The notes below the pieces were generated by a model. It did not search any database. It saw only the letters and a program-made list of their open reading frames with translations, and had not been told where the DNA came from. Shown piece by piece: positions 53,974 to 64,000 of a stretch of 64,000 nt of DNA. Origin of the DNA: Karstenula rhodostoma CBS 690.94. Taxonomy: Eukaryota; Ascomycota; Dothideomycetes; Pleosporales; Didymosphaeriaceae. Made by a program: the position numbers and the translations under genes. Location: assembly GCA_010093485.1 (NCBI GenBank), contig MU001501.1:1567052-1631051 (forward strand), given 5' to 3'. Every line of letters starts with the position of its first letter. Positions within the stretch are counted from its first letter, which is position 1.

Positions 53974-55779
53974 TCAAACATTCCTCTCCGGGGCTAAAAG
54001 CGCTGGTTCGGGCGAAGTTTTGATCTTCTCCTCAGACATCTGTCGCGATGCAACATTGCTGTTTACCCTGGTCGTTGATCGCGAAAGGCTCTGATTCAGA
54101 GCGTTCGTCGAGTCCACCGTCGCGCGACTAGGCCGCCTCTTCTCTGCTTCGTCCGCCTTGTCGTCCTTGCCGAAGAAACGATAGAGATGTGTGCTGATAT
54201 GCGTACCATCGACAGTAGGCAGGTACCATCTTGCGACGATCATGCACAGCGCAGAGAGAGTGAGGCTGACAGCAGACCACAGCTGAACAGTAATGTAGGT
54301 CGAGTATTCGGTGACCAGGTGGCCTGCAATGAGGGGTCCGATCAACGCTGGGATGGCGGCCACACTGTACATCATGCCAGTCCACTGGCCAAGCTTGGAA
54401 TGTGCGAGGTGCTCATCAGAAGGCTTCGTATATGTGCAGTTCAGGATGTTGGCGATCGAAGCGGGCGGAAGGCCAATGACGGACCCAGAGAACATGCCGA
54501 AGAAGACGCAGAAAGCTATCGCGGCGGCCGTGGAGCTTGCTAGCGTCCAAAGGATGTAGATGAGGAGCGAGGATACAATCTGCGTGACGATGTGCATGTT
54601 AAGAGCGCCGGTGTAGTCGCCGAAGAAGGCGAAGGCGAGTCGACCAAAGGTGGAAGCGCCGTTCATGATCATGAGCATGAAGTATGTCTGTAGGGGTGCG
54701 GTTGTTGGTGTCGGCGCTACAACAGGTGCGCGACTTCCGCCGCGAGTGCCCAAGCCGGATATTGCAGCCCACTATTCATCGTCAGTCATGTTCAATCACA
54801 ACGACGGAAGAGTTACATACCTCTTCAAGATTGAAGAAAACTGGATAGAAGCCTAAGAAGAGGAAGGCGACAGCAGCGGTGAACCAGCAAAAGGCTTTAT
54901 TGGTCAAGGCTTCCTTGTCAAACCACGTACTGAACTTGCAGTAGCTCTGAGGCTGGGGATGCACGTGGGCGGGGTTGGGAGTCGCGAAGATGAGTGAATA
55001 CACGCAGGTGACACCAGCAAGCCCAGCAACTCCGCGAACGGCATTGTTGAAGCCCAGCTCTTCGATGAGGAACCTGATCATCGCCGGGTAGACGACGCCG
55101 GCTATGCTGGCACCGCAGGCAACAACGCCCACTGCGAGAGACTTGCTTTTTCGAAACCAAGTGGCAGCGACTATGCATGTTAGTAACGCACTGTACGAGG
55201 TGATTGATGCATGGACTTACTTTGAGAGCTAGACACGAAGAAGCAAGCCATGCCCAAGCCTACAACCAGACCTTGAGTGGCCCAAATTGAGCCGAAGCTG
55301 GCCTGAGCATCATCCTTTGGGTGCGCAACGGAGAGCATAAATAGTCCAAAAGGCACTAGGAATGTGCCGGTTGCCACGACGTAGCGGAAGTGACCGGCGT
55401 CCAGGAGCTTTCCAACCGGTGCTGAGAAGAGCAAAACCAGGAACGATTGTGTGGAGCCGATGAAGTTCAGCTCAAGCTGGTCCACCCCTCGCAACGAGTT
55501 GCCCACGTAGTAGGAGGAGAAGGTGCCGTAGGCGTTGACTAAGCCCCATGAGTTGAACATGAGGAAGAAGCATCCGAGCCAGCAGGCATACGCCCGCCAG
55601 GACTGAGGCCACTTTGGTTCAAAGGCGTCCTCCATGGACGAGGTTATGGAGATGTTTTCAACTGACGCGGTTTCTTGTGAGGTGGAACTTGACAAAGACC
55701 GAGTCGAGGGTCTGTCCTTTTGACTCTCTTCGTCGCCCACTCGACGAGCCATGGTGGTATCTGGTGACCCTTGCCGCAT
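53974..55779 (-). CDS. MFS transporter, monocarboxylate-transporter (MCT/MCH) type
   Basis: Exons 55779-55221, 55170-54821 and 54771-53974, introns 50 and 49 bp; 568 aa (559 if the second Met at 55752 is used). The long N-terminus is Ser/Thr-rich. Helix 1 reads RAYACWLGCFFLMFNSWGLVN, then AYGTFSSYYV. ATWFRKSKSLAVGVVACGAS after helix 4 is the family's signature (WFxxRRxLAxGIAxSG). The second half includes GASTFGRLAFAFFGDYTG. The C-terminus is a phosphorylatable Ser/Thr tail. Fungal relatives carry monocarboxylates, riboflavin or secondary metabolites; the substrate is unknown. It closes the group of metabolic and regulatory genes that starts at 44.3 kb. Confidence 0.88.
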
Positions 55780-58700
55780 TGAGTGTCTGTCGCAAACGGG
55801 AGGTGACGACCGGTAATAGACACCTATAGGAGGAAGGTGCTCGACACGCTAGAGACTCGTGATGGTCGATTGGAGGTAATAGTGGCAGCACAAACAAATC
55901 GATTACGCACGCGGTACTCTGATATCGTTGTGAAAGAGGAGGAGGAGCAAACGAATCAGTGTATCAAAGATGGATGATTTGTACGAATCTGCACACAGGA
56001 AAGACGGGGCTTAATCGCCGAGAGTGTAGGGGCCTCTCGAAGCCTAAATACTGCAGTCAATCTTCCCCATTACAGGACCGACCCGGAAGCCTTTGGGCTT
56101 GATGGCTGTCCAGTGTGGGTCCCACCCACACGCACGCGTAAAGCCGCCCCTGTGAAACAACATGTGCACGGTCAGCAATCTTTGCACTGACGTGCTACCT
56201 AGAGCCCATTGTAAAGCGCCTATTAGATAGGCTGGCAGCACAAGCAACGCAAGGAAACACCCCCAAGAAGTGGCCAAGCCTGGCAAGCTCCACAACTGAC
56301 GCGGAATTTTAGACTCCGCCAGCCTCAAAGGGCCTTTTCGATGCGTTCGGACGTCCGCTACGATTTGCCAAGAGCTTGGGTCTTCATGGGTAGGCGGTAT
56401 GCTGCAGTCGTTCGAAGCGGAAGCATTGGTGAATTGGGCTGCCGTCCCACCGATTTCCCGCCTGGCGTCATATCCTGTCCTTTGAGCGACTGTACTCCGA
56501 GGCAGTGCTGCGGTTGACTATCGTTTCCCGAGAAGCAAATGTGTCTTTATCACGCTCAATGAGTACGCACGGTGGCACTAAGGTCTTGATACCCACACGA
56601 ACAACCAAAGGTCGAATGCGTGTCAGCATCAACGACAAACCGATCCCATTTGAGGGTGGGGACCCCACACAATCTGTATCTGCGATCGGATCTGTCAGGA
56701 AACGATGCCCCGAGTCATATTCGGCGACGAAAGTTATCGATGCTTCGTCAAAACTGAAGACCTAATGCGTCTAGGAGGAAGCGGAGCGGGAAGCAAGCCC
56801 GCGGGCGCTTGGCGGCGCCAGCGGACCCTGTGGTACACCAGTTCTGGTCAAGGCCAGAATGCACCGACTGCGGCCCGTACAACCGTTGAGAGCCCTGGTG
56901 ACATCGAACGCCACCATCTGCCCCCAGGCTTAGATGAAAGCAAATGAGCGTATCAAATTGCTGCGACGAGCAAGTTCCAAGGCATCGAAAATTACACACG
57001 TCGGCAGTGTGTACATGCACCCGAGACGGGCGGAACCTCAGCGGATGAGATACGTTAGAGCGTGCAGATCATCTACGGGGGCTGAGTGAAACAACACAGA
57101 CCGACTTGGCAATCGTAACGCTCGATCGTCATGTATTCTGATTCGCAGGGATATGCCAGCAGTCGGTCTTGGGCAAACGTTTGCGCTCCGCCCAACGCCC
57201 ACCGCCGCAGCCGGATGTCGCTAAGATACGCGCCACTGTCGTGCAAGGCCGTCGTTTTCAAGCTTCTCGTGTTTGTTTGATCGTCTCATCGGAAGAAGCA
57301 GAAACATGTAGTCTGGGCGTGGGATACAAGCAGATTGTGCCAAGCGGCCGCGACCTCTTGGAACTGGATCTCCCTATCTTCGTAGTGGAGCCGCTGCATC
57401 AGCGGGTGAGGCTGTGTCAAGATAACGAAGCAACGTGCCCAGATTAACATCATTGCCATGGCGTCCGTCAGCGTAGATGCATACTCATTGCAACCGTCCA
57501 AGCCGGGCCGTAACGCACATGTACGCACCGATCTGAGTCGTTCCGACGGGTGACTTGTACGTGTGACGATGACGCAGAGTGATAACGACATCTGGTCTTC
57601 GGAGGAATGCGCGGCAGTGGAGGTGGATACGCTGGACGCTGGGAGGGATGATCGCCGGTGAGGTCTTTGGTGTTGAGACTCGCCAAGGCGCTTGGGTGGG
57701 ATCTGCACCAGGGGCAAAAAGATCGATCGAGGGATACGAGCTTCATGATCCTCCGCCGACTCTACGACCATCGTTTCGAGGTCCAGATTGGCGACAGATA
57801 GGGCCCGAATTACCCCACGATCCACTGTCGCCCTCCGCTGGCTACTTGTAGCCGATTTCTGGGGAGCAAAGCTCTGCCTCAAAACACAACAGACACAGTG
57901 ATACCTAGCTACATCAACGACATTAGCTCGGTCTAAGGTTCTATGATCAGCCGCACAATACAACAAACTTTACAAAAGCACAGCCTCTGCCCATCTAATC
58001 TCCCACGCGCCCATTTTCGGCAATCTACGTATCCGGCCATCCTGAACCCAAACATGCAGATCTCTCTCAGCACGCAGCGCTAAGAGCTCGGCTTCCTTCT
58101 GCACGCGCTCTCGCCTTCTTCCCTGCTTCCTGGAATTCGTTCCATGCGGCAACAGCGACATCCGAATGCAAAGAATTAGTGGTACATTCGTAATGGACCC
58201 GACAGCTGTATGTTCCTTCACCAGAAATACTGGGGTACCTACCCCCAACGAACTCATCGCGGGACCTTCCCCCCCTAGGTCCCGGCCTTCTTCCCGGTTC
58301 GGTCCCCTTTCGGCGCCCAAGCAGCCCACGACACTTCCCAATAGAGCTACTTCTTAGGACCCTGACTGTCGGAAAAACAAGGCTTGGGCTGCAGTTTTAT
58401 GTCAGACCCACGGCTCAACTTTCCACACGGGACTTCCAAATCGCCATGGTCTGCCTCCCTACGCAAAGTAGCGCCTTGGTACGGGGCTCCGCAGAAAGAA
58501 GGAAGGAAAGAACTCCACTCATCGGCGTCACGGTCTCCGGACAGCGAGACGTACTGACGTCAATACAGGTCAACGCGTTGTACCCACAACACCAAGACGC
58601 TACCACTGTAGCTTGGGAAAACAGTCATACGCATCCGGGCGCAGCCACCCGAACCTGCATCACATGTGAAGTACAGCCAAGTCATGTCCAACTGCGTCTC

Positions 58701-59601
58701 TACTTCGTCCTTCCTCATCTGTTTCCTTTCCCTTGCGCCAGAGCCCCTACCCAAATCGGAAAAGAAAGTAGCCGGCCGTCGATCAAATTGATCTTCCAAA
58801 TATACTCTTCACGCCGGAGCACGACTCAAAAGATTAGACCAAGCAGCTGAATCACGAACAATCATCGACGAATAAACACTCCTTAATCTCTTCAAGCTCA
58901 ACCACGTTCGAAATCAGCTTCTCCTTCGACCCCGCAGATTCGTTTCTCCCCTCTCCCACATCCGATCATCCATACCCCCCGTCTGCCTACCCCACAGCAT
59001 TCACCTAGAGCGCCTAGCTAGCGCCTAACCACGAATAACCATCGCCCAAAACCCCACCCCTAAATTCACAACCCACCCCTTGCGTTCCGTACCCGCATCC
59101 TCCCCCTCTATCCTCCGTCCTCTACAACCAGATCCTTCTTTTCATTCCTTCCAGAGTTCACTACTATAGCCAGATCCAACATCCCCATCTAACCCACTAT
59201 TCCCCTCCCTGAACCCCGCCTATCCATCCCGTCGCGTCCAAACCGAACCCACTACCGTCTTGGTACCCAGGTCTACAGCAGCTGATCCTACTTTATGCCG
59301 CAGGCATCAGCGCGGTTGGGGTCTCACGCAGAGAATTGGGAGGATGTGATGGGATGTAGGCGGTAGACTGGTGGGCTAGACGCGGGAGGTGCGCGTCGAG
59401 CAGACGGTTGCACGCGACAAGATGGTTTCCTTAGAACTGACTAAATATGTCTTAATTCTAGTCTGCCTTTCCAAGCAAGCTAGCCTAGGCATCGCAGCTT
59501 GAGAAGGAAAAAAAAAAAAAAAGCAAAAGAGAAACACCTAGAAATGCCATCCCACAAACTCCAAACCCCACCAATCAATACATTCATCATTACACTTGCC
59601 G
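55780..59601. other. 3.8 kb without a recognisable gene
   Basis: Many short open frames on both strands, none with a known motif or a credible splice series. 58680-59260 is pyrimidine-rich on the + strand. An A-run lies at 59508-59522. It could be non-coding RNA, lost genes or promoter DNA; I cannot tell. Confidence 0.5.
59508..59522. repeat. A-run of about 15
   Basis: Homopolymer about 80 bp beyond the stop codon of the TPR/DnaJ gene (poly-T on its coding strand). Confidence 0.85.
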
Positions 59602-61242
59602 CTAGAAGCCAAACGGCCCGCCCTGGAACTTGAATCCGCCGCCGCCCCCCCCACCAGGGAACCCGCCGCCCTGCTGGAAGAAGAACTGCTGGCCCCCGCC
59701 GCCAAACGGACTCCCCTGGAAGGGGTGCCCGCCCTGCTGCTGCTCGGGGTTATTCGGGTCGTCGCCGTTGTCGAAGCGCTGCTTGAGCTCCGGGTCCGAG
59801 AGGACCTCATAGGCTTCGTTGATGGCGGCCATTTTCTTCTGCGCGTCCTCGGGCGTTATGCCTTGCGCCGAGGCCTTGTCTGGGTGGTAGACTTTGGAAA
59901 GCTTGCGGTAGGCTTTCTTGATGTCGCGTTCGTCGGCGTCGCGCGTCACGCCGAGGACTTTATAGTAGTCTTTTTGCTTGGAGCGCTTGAGGAGGGTGTG
60001 CGCTTTGCGGAGGAGGTCTTGGATCTTTTGCGCTTGGTGCGATTCTTTGGCTGTTTCGAGGGTGCGGACGGCGTCTTCGAAGTCGTCGGCGTCGATTTGC
60101 TTTTGGGCTTGGTGGAGGAGGCCGTGGAGGGAGTTGGGGTCTAGTTTGAGGGCTTCATCGCAGTATTGTGCGCCTTTCTTGAAGTTGTTCATCTGTTGCG
60201 GGTTAGGCTGCGGTGCGTGGAGTGGGTGTATCGGGGAATTTACCTCTGTGTACGCCTCACACGTCATCTCGACAAGCTCGTTGTATAGACCTTGCGGGGA
60301 GTTCTTGAAGATGTAGCCATCCTTGACGTAGCCCTCGAAGTCTTCTCTGACCTCCTTGAGGAGCCCAGGGTCCTCCTCGCCACGGTCAACAAGATACTTC
60401 ACTCCCGTTGCCCACTGCTGCTTTTGGAATGCTGACCGGACCTTCTTGAGCTCTTTCTCGAGATTCTTCTCTCTTCTCCTCAGCTTCATGCACGCCTTCG
60501 AATCTGGGTCGGACTGCAGACATTGCGCAATGTGCTTGAGACCCTTTTCTGTCTCGCCGAGCGAGTAGAATGCCATGGCGGAGCTCTGGAGGTGCGGCTC
60601 GATGTCGCCCGTGTTGATTTGCAGGAGGTGCTGCAGGTCGCTGATGCCCTCAACGACTTCGCCTTTCTCAAAGCGACAGTGGGCCCGCGTTTTCCGGATA
60701 TCGTATGCTGCACCCGCGACCAAGATGGCGGTACCTGACTGGCTGACACACGTCTCCCAGTCTCCCTTGTCTGCCGCCTCTTTTGCCAGTATGGCAGCAC
60801 CTTGTGCCTCGTCCAGTTGCAAGATCTCCTCCGCCTTCCCTGCAGCCTCGTAGTCCTTCCGAGCGGCAGCCCAATCGGCCTTGCGCGCTCGTATCTTTGC
60901 GCGCTGCACCAATGCGCCCTCGAATGCAGGCTTCAGCTCAAGGACCTTGTCGAAGTCATTCTGCGCCTGGGCCGTCTTCCCGAGCGAGAGATATGCGGCG
61001 CCGCGGCGGAAGAATGTGAGGTAGTTCTTGGGGTCGCGCTGGATGGCGACGTCGAAGTAGGTGAGGGCTTCCTGCGCATTCCCGGTTGCGAGCTTCACGC
61101 CAGCATCTTTAATCAATTGCGACACGGGCGTATCGGCGGGTATGTCGGCGGCGGAGAGCGCATGCGAGAGCGGGGCAGTCGCGACCAGGCCCAGGGCCAG
61201 CGTGGCCAATCTTAGGATCATGGTCGTCGTATGTGGCGCCAA
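59602..61242 (-). CDS. ER-type TPR and DnaJ co-chaperone (DNAJC3/p58IPK-like)
   Basis: Exon 1 61242-60244, in-frame intron 60243-60193 (51 bp, GTAAAT..CAACAG), exon 2 60192-59602; 529 aa. Reading through the intron would insert 17 Pro/His-rich residues in a TPR, so I remove it (EAYTE joins MNNFKKGAQYCDEALKLDP). A hydrophobic signal peptide (MILRLATLALGLVATAPL) begins at the second Met, 61221, which may be the true start. Tetratricopeptide repeats span about 35-400, e.g. NYLTFFRRGAAYLSLGKTAQ. The J domain is at about 406-475 with the HPD motif (YRKLSKVYHPDKAS) that activates Hsp70. The C-terminus is Gly/Phe-rich with no HDEL-like signal. By family, it helps BiP fold proteins in the ER lumen. 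Confidence 0.92.
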   Translation of the reverse strand: MAPHTTTMILRLATLALGLVATAPLSHALSAADIPADTPVSQLIKDAGVKLATGNAQEALTYFDVAIQRDPKNYLTFFRRGAAYLSLGKTAQAQNDFDKVLELKPAFEGALVQRAKIRARKADWAAARKDYEAAGKAEEILQLDEAQGAAILAKEAADKGDWETCVSQSGTAILVAGAAYDIRKTRAHCRFEKGEVVEGISDLQHLLQINTGDIEPHLQSSAMAFYSLGETEKGLKHIAQCLQSDPDSKACMKLRRREKNLEKELKKVRSAFQKQQWATGVKYLVDRGEEDPGLLKEVREDFEGYVKDGYIFKNSPQGLYNELVEMTCEAYTEVNSPIHPLHAPQPNPQQMNNFKKGAQYCDEALKLDPNSLHGLLHQAQKQIDADDFEDAVRTLETAKESHQAQKIQDLLRKAHTLLKRSKQKDYYKVLGVTRDADERDIKKAYRKLSKVYHPDKASAQGITPEDAQKKMAAINEAYEVLSDPELKQRFDNGDDPNNPEQQQGGHPFQGSPFGGGGQQFFFQQGGGFPGGGGGGGFKFQGGPFGF

Positions 61243-61643
61243 GTCGGAGGACTCGACGAGTTATGTTGAATGAGTGACGCCGATGGGTGGGGTAGTCGAG
61301 GATCCCGAAGGCAAGAGCGACTTAGGGCATGGAAGGCGCGAGTGGCGGGTTTATATGAAGAGCAAAGGAGCGACGTGGAGAGGAGGCGGTGGTTTGTTCA
61401 ATGTTGAAAGTTGTCCTCTTTGGACGCCCCGGCCCGCGGTTATCATACGTCCGTGCGGCCCCTGCCCCCATGTCATTGCGGCAGAATCACGCCGCCCACG
61501 CTACAAGCATCCCACCGCCTTGTGATGGCCTGCATATAGCATATAACTCCCAGCTTCCCTGTTCTTTCGCTGTTTTCCTCTGTTTGCTCTGCACACTGTC
61601 ATCCATGCTACAGTCATAAATAGAGGAATCACCACACACAAGC
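61243..61643. promoter_or_regulatory. Divergent promoter, TPR/DnaJ gene / GH5 gene
   Basis: 401 bp between start codons. A TATA-like CATAAATAGAGG lies at about 61614-61625, only 20-30 bp before the GH5 ATG. Confidence 0.5.
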
Positions 61644-64000
61644 ATGGCCCCGCTCCGTTTGCGTATCGACGGGCGGACGTTCCGAGACAGCGCCAACCGC
61701 GAGGTGACGCTCCATGGCATCAACTGCGCTGCCGACGCAAAGTTCCCCGCCACGCCCGACCAGCCGTCACACGTCGCCGACAAGTTCTTCGACGGCGATA
61801 ATGTCTCCTTCGTTAACAGACCGTTCTCTGTCGAAGACGCTGGGACCCACTTTGCACGATTGCGTAGCTGGGGCTACAACACCATCAGATACATCTTTAC
61901 CTGGGAGGCAATAGAACATGCTGGGCCCGGAAAATATGACGAAGACTGGATACAGCATACAATCACTATCTTGCGCAAGGCAAAGGACTATGGCTTCTAT
62001 ATCTTCATGGACCCCCATCAGGATGTCGTACGTACGGCCGAGTCGTCCTGACGCGCTTGCTGACAACCCTCCAGTGGTCCAGGTTCTCTGGAGGCTCAGG
62101 CGCGCCCCTGTGGACTCTCTATGCATGCGGGCTGGACCCGACCTTCTTCGACGTCACCCAAGCTGCTCTCGTTCAAAATGTGTACCCAGAACCCGAGAAC
62201 TACCCCAAGATGATATGGGCAACCAACTATACGAGGCTTGCTTGCCAGGTCGTCTTCACCCTGTTCTTCGCCGGAAATGAGTTCGCCCCCAAAGCCATCA
62301 TCGACGGCAAGAACATCCAGGATTACCTTCAGGATCACTACATCGGCGCGGTCGAGCATCTTGCCAAGCGCATCAACGAGGCCGGCGATCTCTGGCACGA
62401 CCCAATCGTGGGCTTTGAGAGTATGAATGAGCCCAACCGCGGAATGATCGGCTACCAGGACATCTCCGTTATCCCAAGTGAACAGAAGCTGCAGAAGGGG
62501 ACCTCGCCCACGGCGTGGCAAGCCATACTTACCGGATCGGGTAATGCTTGCGAGATAGACACTTGGGACTTTGGTGGGTTGGGCCCCTACAAGTCCGGCA
62601 GCTTGTTAGTCGACCCAGAGGGAAAGTCCGCATGGCTTTCGTCAAGTTACGATGATACGAAATACGGCTGGAAACGCGACCCCGGGTGGCGTTTGGGCGA
62701 ATGCTTGTGGGCGCAGCACGGCGTCTGGGATCCGGCCACCAACACCCTTCTCAAAAAAGACTATTTTGCGAAGGACCCTCGCGATGGCGCCACGATAGAT
62801 TACGAGTACTTTAGCAACCACTGGTTTTTGGACCACTGGCGGCGGTACAGCAAGATGGTCAAGGCGATATTTCCGGATTCCTTGATGTTCCTACAAGCGC
62901 CTGTCTTAGAGATCCCACCTACAATCAAAGGCACCAGTGACGACGATCCCAACATAGTCTTCTGTCCGCATTTCTACGACGGCATTACGCTATTGACTAA
63001 AAAATGGTAAGTGTAAGCCTGGCGGTTGCGTTCTCGTGCTGACGCTCTACAGGAACCGTGTTTGGAATGTTGATGTCTTTGGAGTACTACGAGGAAAATA
63101 CCTCAGTCCAGCATTTGCAATAAAGATTGGAGAAAATGCAATCCGAAACTGCTTTGCACATCAGCTGACTGCGATACGAGAAGAGGGATACGACAAGATG
63201 GGAGTCCATCCTTGTTTGTTTTCCGAGATCGGCATACCTTACGACATGGACGACAAATACGCGTATAAGACAGGAAACTATAGCAGCCAGATCGCAGCCC
63301 TGGATGCCAACCATTTTGCACTAGAACAAAGTCACGCCAATGGCTTTGCGCTGTGGACTTATACCGTCACTGTAGGTCTGCCACCATCATGATCCACTGC
63401 GCTTGCTCATCCACGTAGAATAACCACTTCTGGGGCGACCAGTGGAATGGCGAAGACTTGTCCATCTACTCGGTGGACGACAAACCTGTGCCAAACGCAG
63501 GCTCATTCCCCGAAGCGCAGTCTCGCGCATCTCTCGATGTTAACTCACCCTCGTACTCAAGAGCGCAATCAGCGGAGAGGCTGAACGTGGATCCTGGTAA
63601 CCTCAGTAAGTCGCTATCGGTAGAGCGTATGAGCTCGCAGTCCAGCAATGGCGACGTGCGGGGTCTTCGGGCGGCGGAGGCTTTCATACGTCCGACACCA
63701 ATCGCCACGCACGGCGATGTGACTAGCTATGGCTTCGACCTGAAGAACGCAACTTTCAAGTTGTCGCTCTCGGCACCAAGCTCCACGCCAGACGATGCAC
63801 CGACCGTTGTTTACCTCGCAGAATTCCACTTCCCCAGCCAGACGGTCGAGATCAGCGGGGGCAAGTGGAGCATCGCCTCTGAAGAACACAATGGTGCGGT
63901 GCAGCAGATATTGAAGTGGTGGCACGCAGAGGGCGAGCAGTCGATGACGGTCAAAGGTGTGGTGCGCAAACAGGGAGGCCCACTATCAACCGACGAAGAC
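61644..64000 (+). CDS. GH5 glycosidase, endoglycoceramidase-related type (partial, right edge)
   Basis: Exons 61644-62027, 62075-63006, 63053-63371 and 63419 onward, open to the window end; introns 47, 46 and 47 bp. Family marks: the N-terminal RIDGRTFRDSANREVTLHGI, the acid/base Glu in FESMNEPNRG (about residue 247) and the nucleophile Glu in LFSEIGIPYDMDD (about residue 497), followed by ALWTYTVTNNHFWGDQWNGE. This arrangement fits fungal EGCrP enzymes, which hydrolyse glucosylceramide or steryl glucoside in the cytosol or vacuole. There is no signal peptide, in line with an intracellular enzyme. A Ser-rich insert (about 555-620) follows the catalytic core, then a beta-rich C-terminal domain that is cut off. 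The choice between glucocerebrosidase and sterylglucosidase is open. Confidence 0.9.

Noticed and set aside
57286..57966. 226-codon minus-strand open frame
   Set aside because: No motif, no credible start context, composition unlike neighbouring genes.

Overview
The window is nuclear DNA of a filamentous ascomycete (Pezizomycotina). The evidence is eukaryotic housekeeping genes broken by many short introns (most 46-60 bp, GT..AG, CTAAC/CTGAC-like branch points), fungal-only families (acrB-type protein, Zn2Cys6 and fungal-specific regulator domains, WSC domains) and tight divergent gene pairs. Dothideomycetes is my best guess for the class; this is inference and I cannot name the species. Exon joins were read by eye from frame, splice signals and family knowledge, so single junctions may be a few bases off.

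Layout. 0-31 kb is mainly a conserved core: an F-box protein cut by the left edge (-), SMC6 (-), a NUP37-like nucleoporin (-) head-to-head with APC1 (+), a secreted GH17 glucanase-like protein (-), an unrecognised 637-aa protein (-), SEC14 (-), CCR4 (-), a SAM-dependent methyltransferase (+), and a divergent pair of likely mitochondrial genes, an ETFRF1/LYRM5-like protein (-) and a hotdog thioesterase-like protein (+). 31-35.7 kb holds an acrB-like gene (+) and a small unknown gene (+).

35.7-44 kb is looser. It holds a 56-codon Cys/His-rich ORF, the relic of an NAD-dependent epimerase, a family-16-like methyltransferase, a multi-pass membrane protein whose reading frame I could not close, eIF3k (intact), and a WSC-domain gene with frameshifts in its domains and its Thr-rich stalk.

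44.2-55.8 kb looks like a metabolic gene group: a 2-oxoglutarate/Fe(II) oxygenase, a Dal5-type MFS carrier head-to-head with a DapA-family aldolase/lyase, a regulator with only the regulatory domain, a separate Zn2Cys6-only regulator, and a second MFS carrier of the monocarboxylate-transporter type. A shared catabolic pathway is inference only. A 3.8 kb stretch without a recognisable gene follows, then an ER-type TPR/DnaJ co-chaperone (-) and, divergent from it, a GH5 glycosidase of the endoglycoceramidase-related type cut by the right edge.

The most unusual points are a probable one-nucleotide exon next to a nine-nucleotide exon in the thioesterase-like gene, a 14-nt exon completing a zinc cluster, neighbouring regulators that look like the two halves of one standard transcription factor, and three unrelated 7-bp tandem repeats placed 5' of genes.
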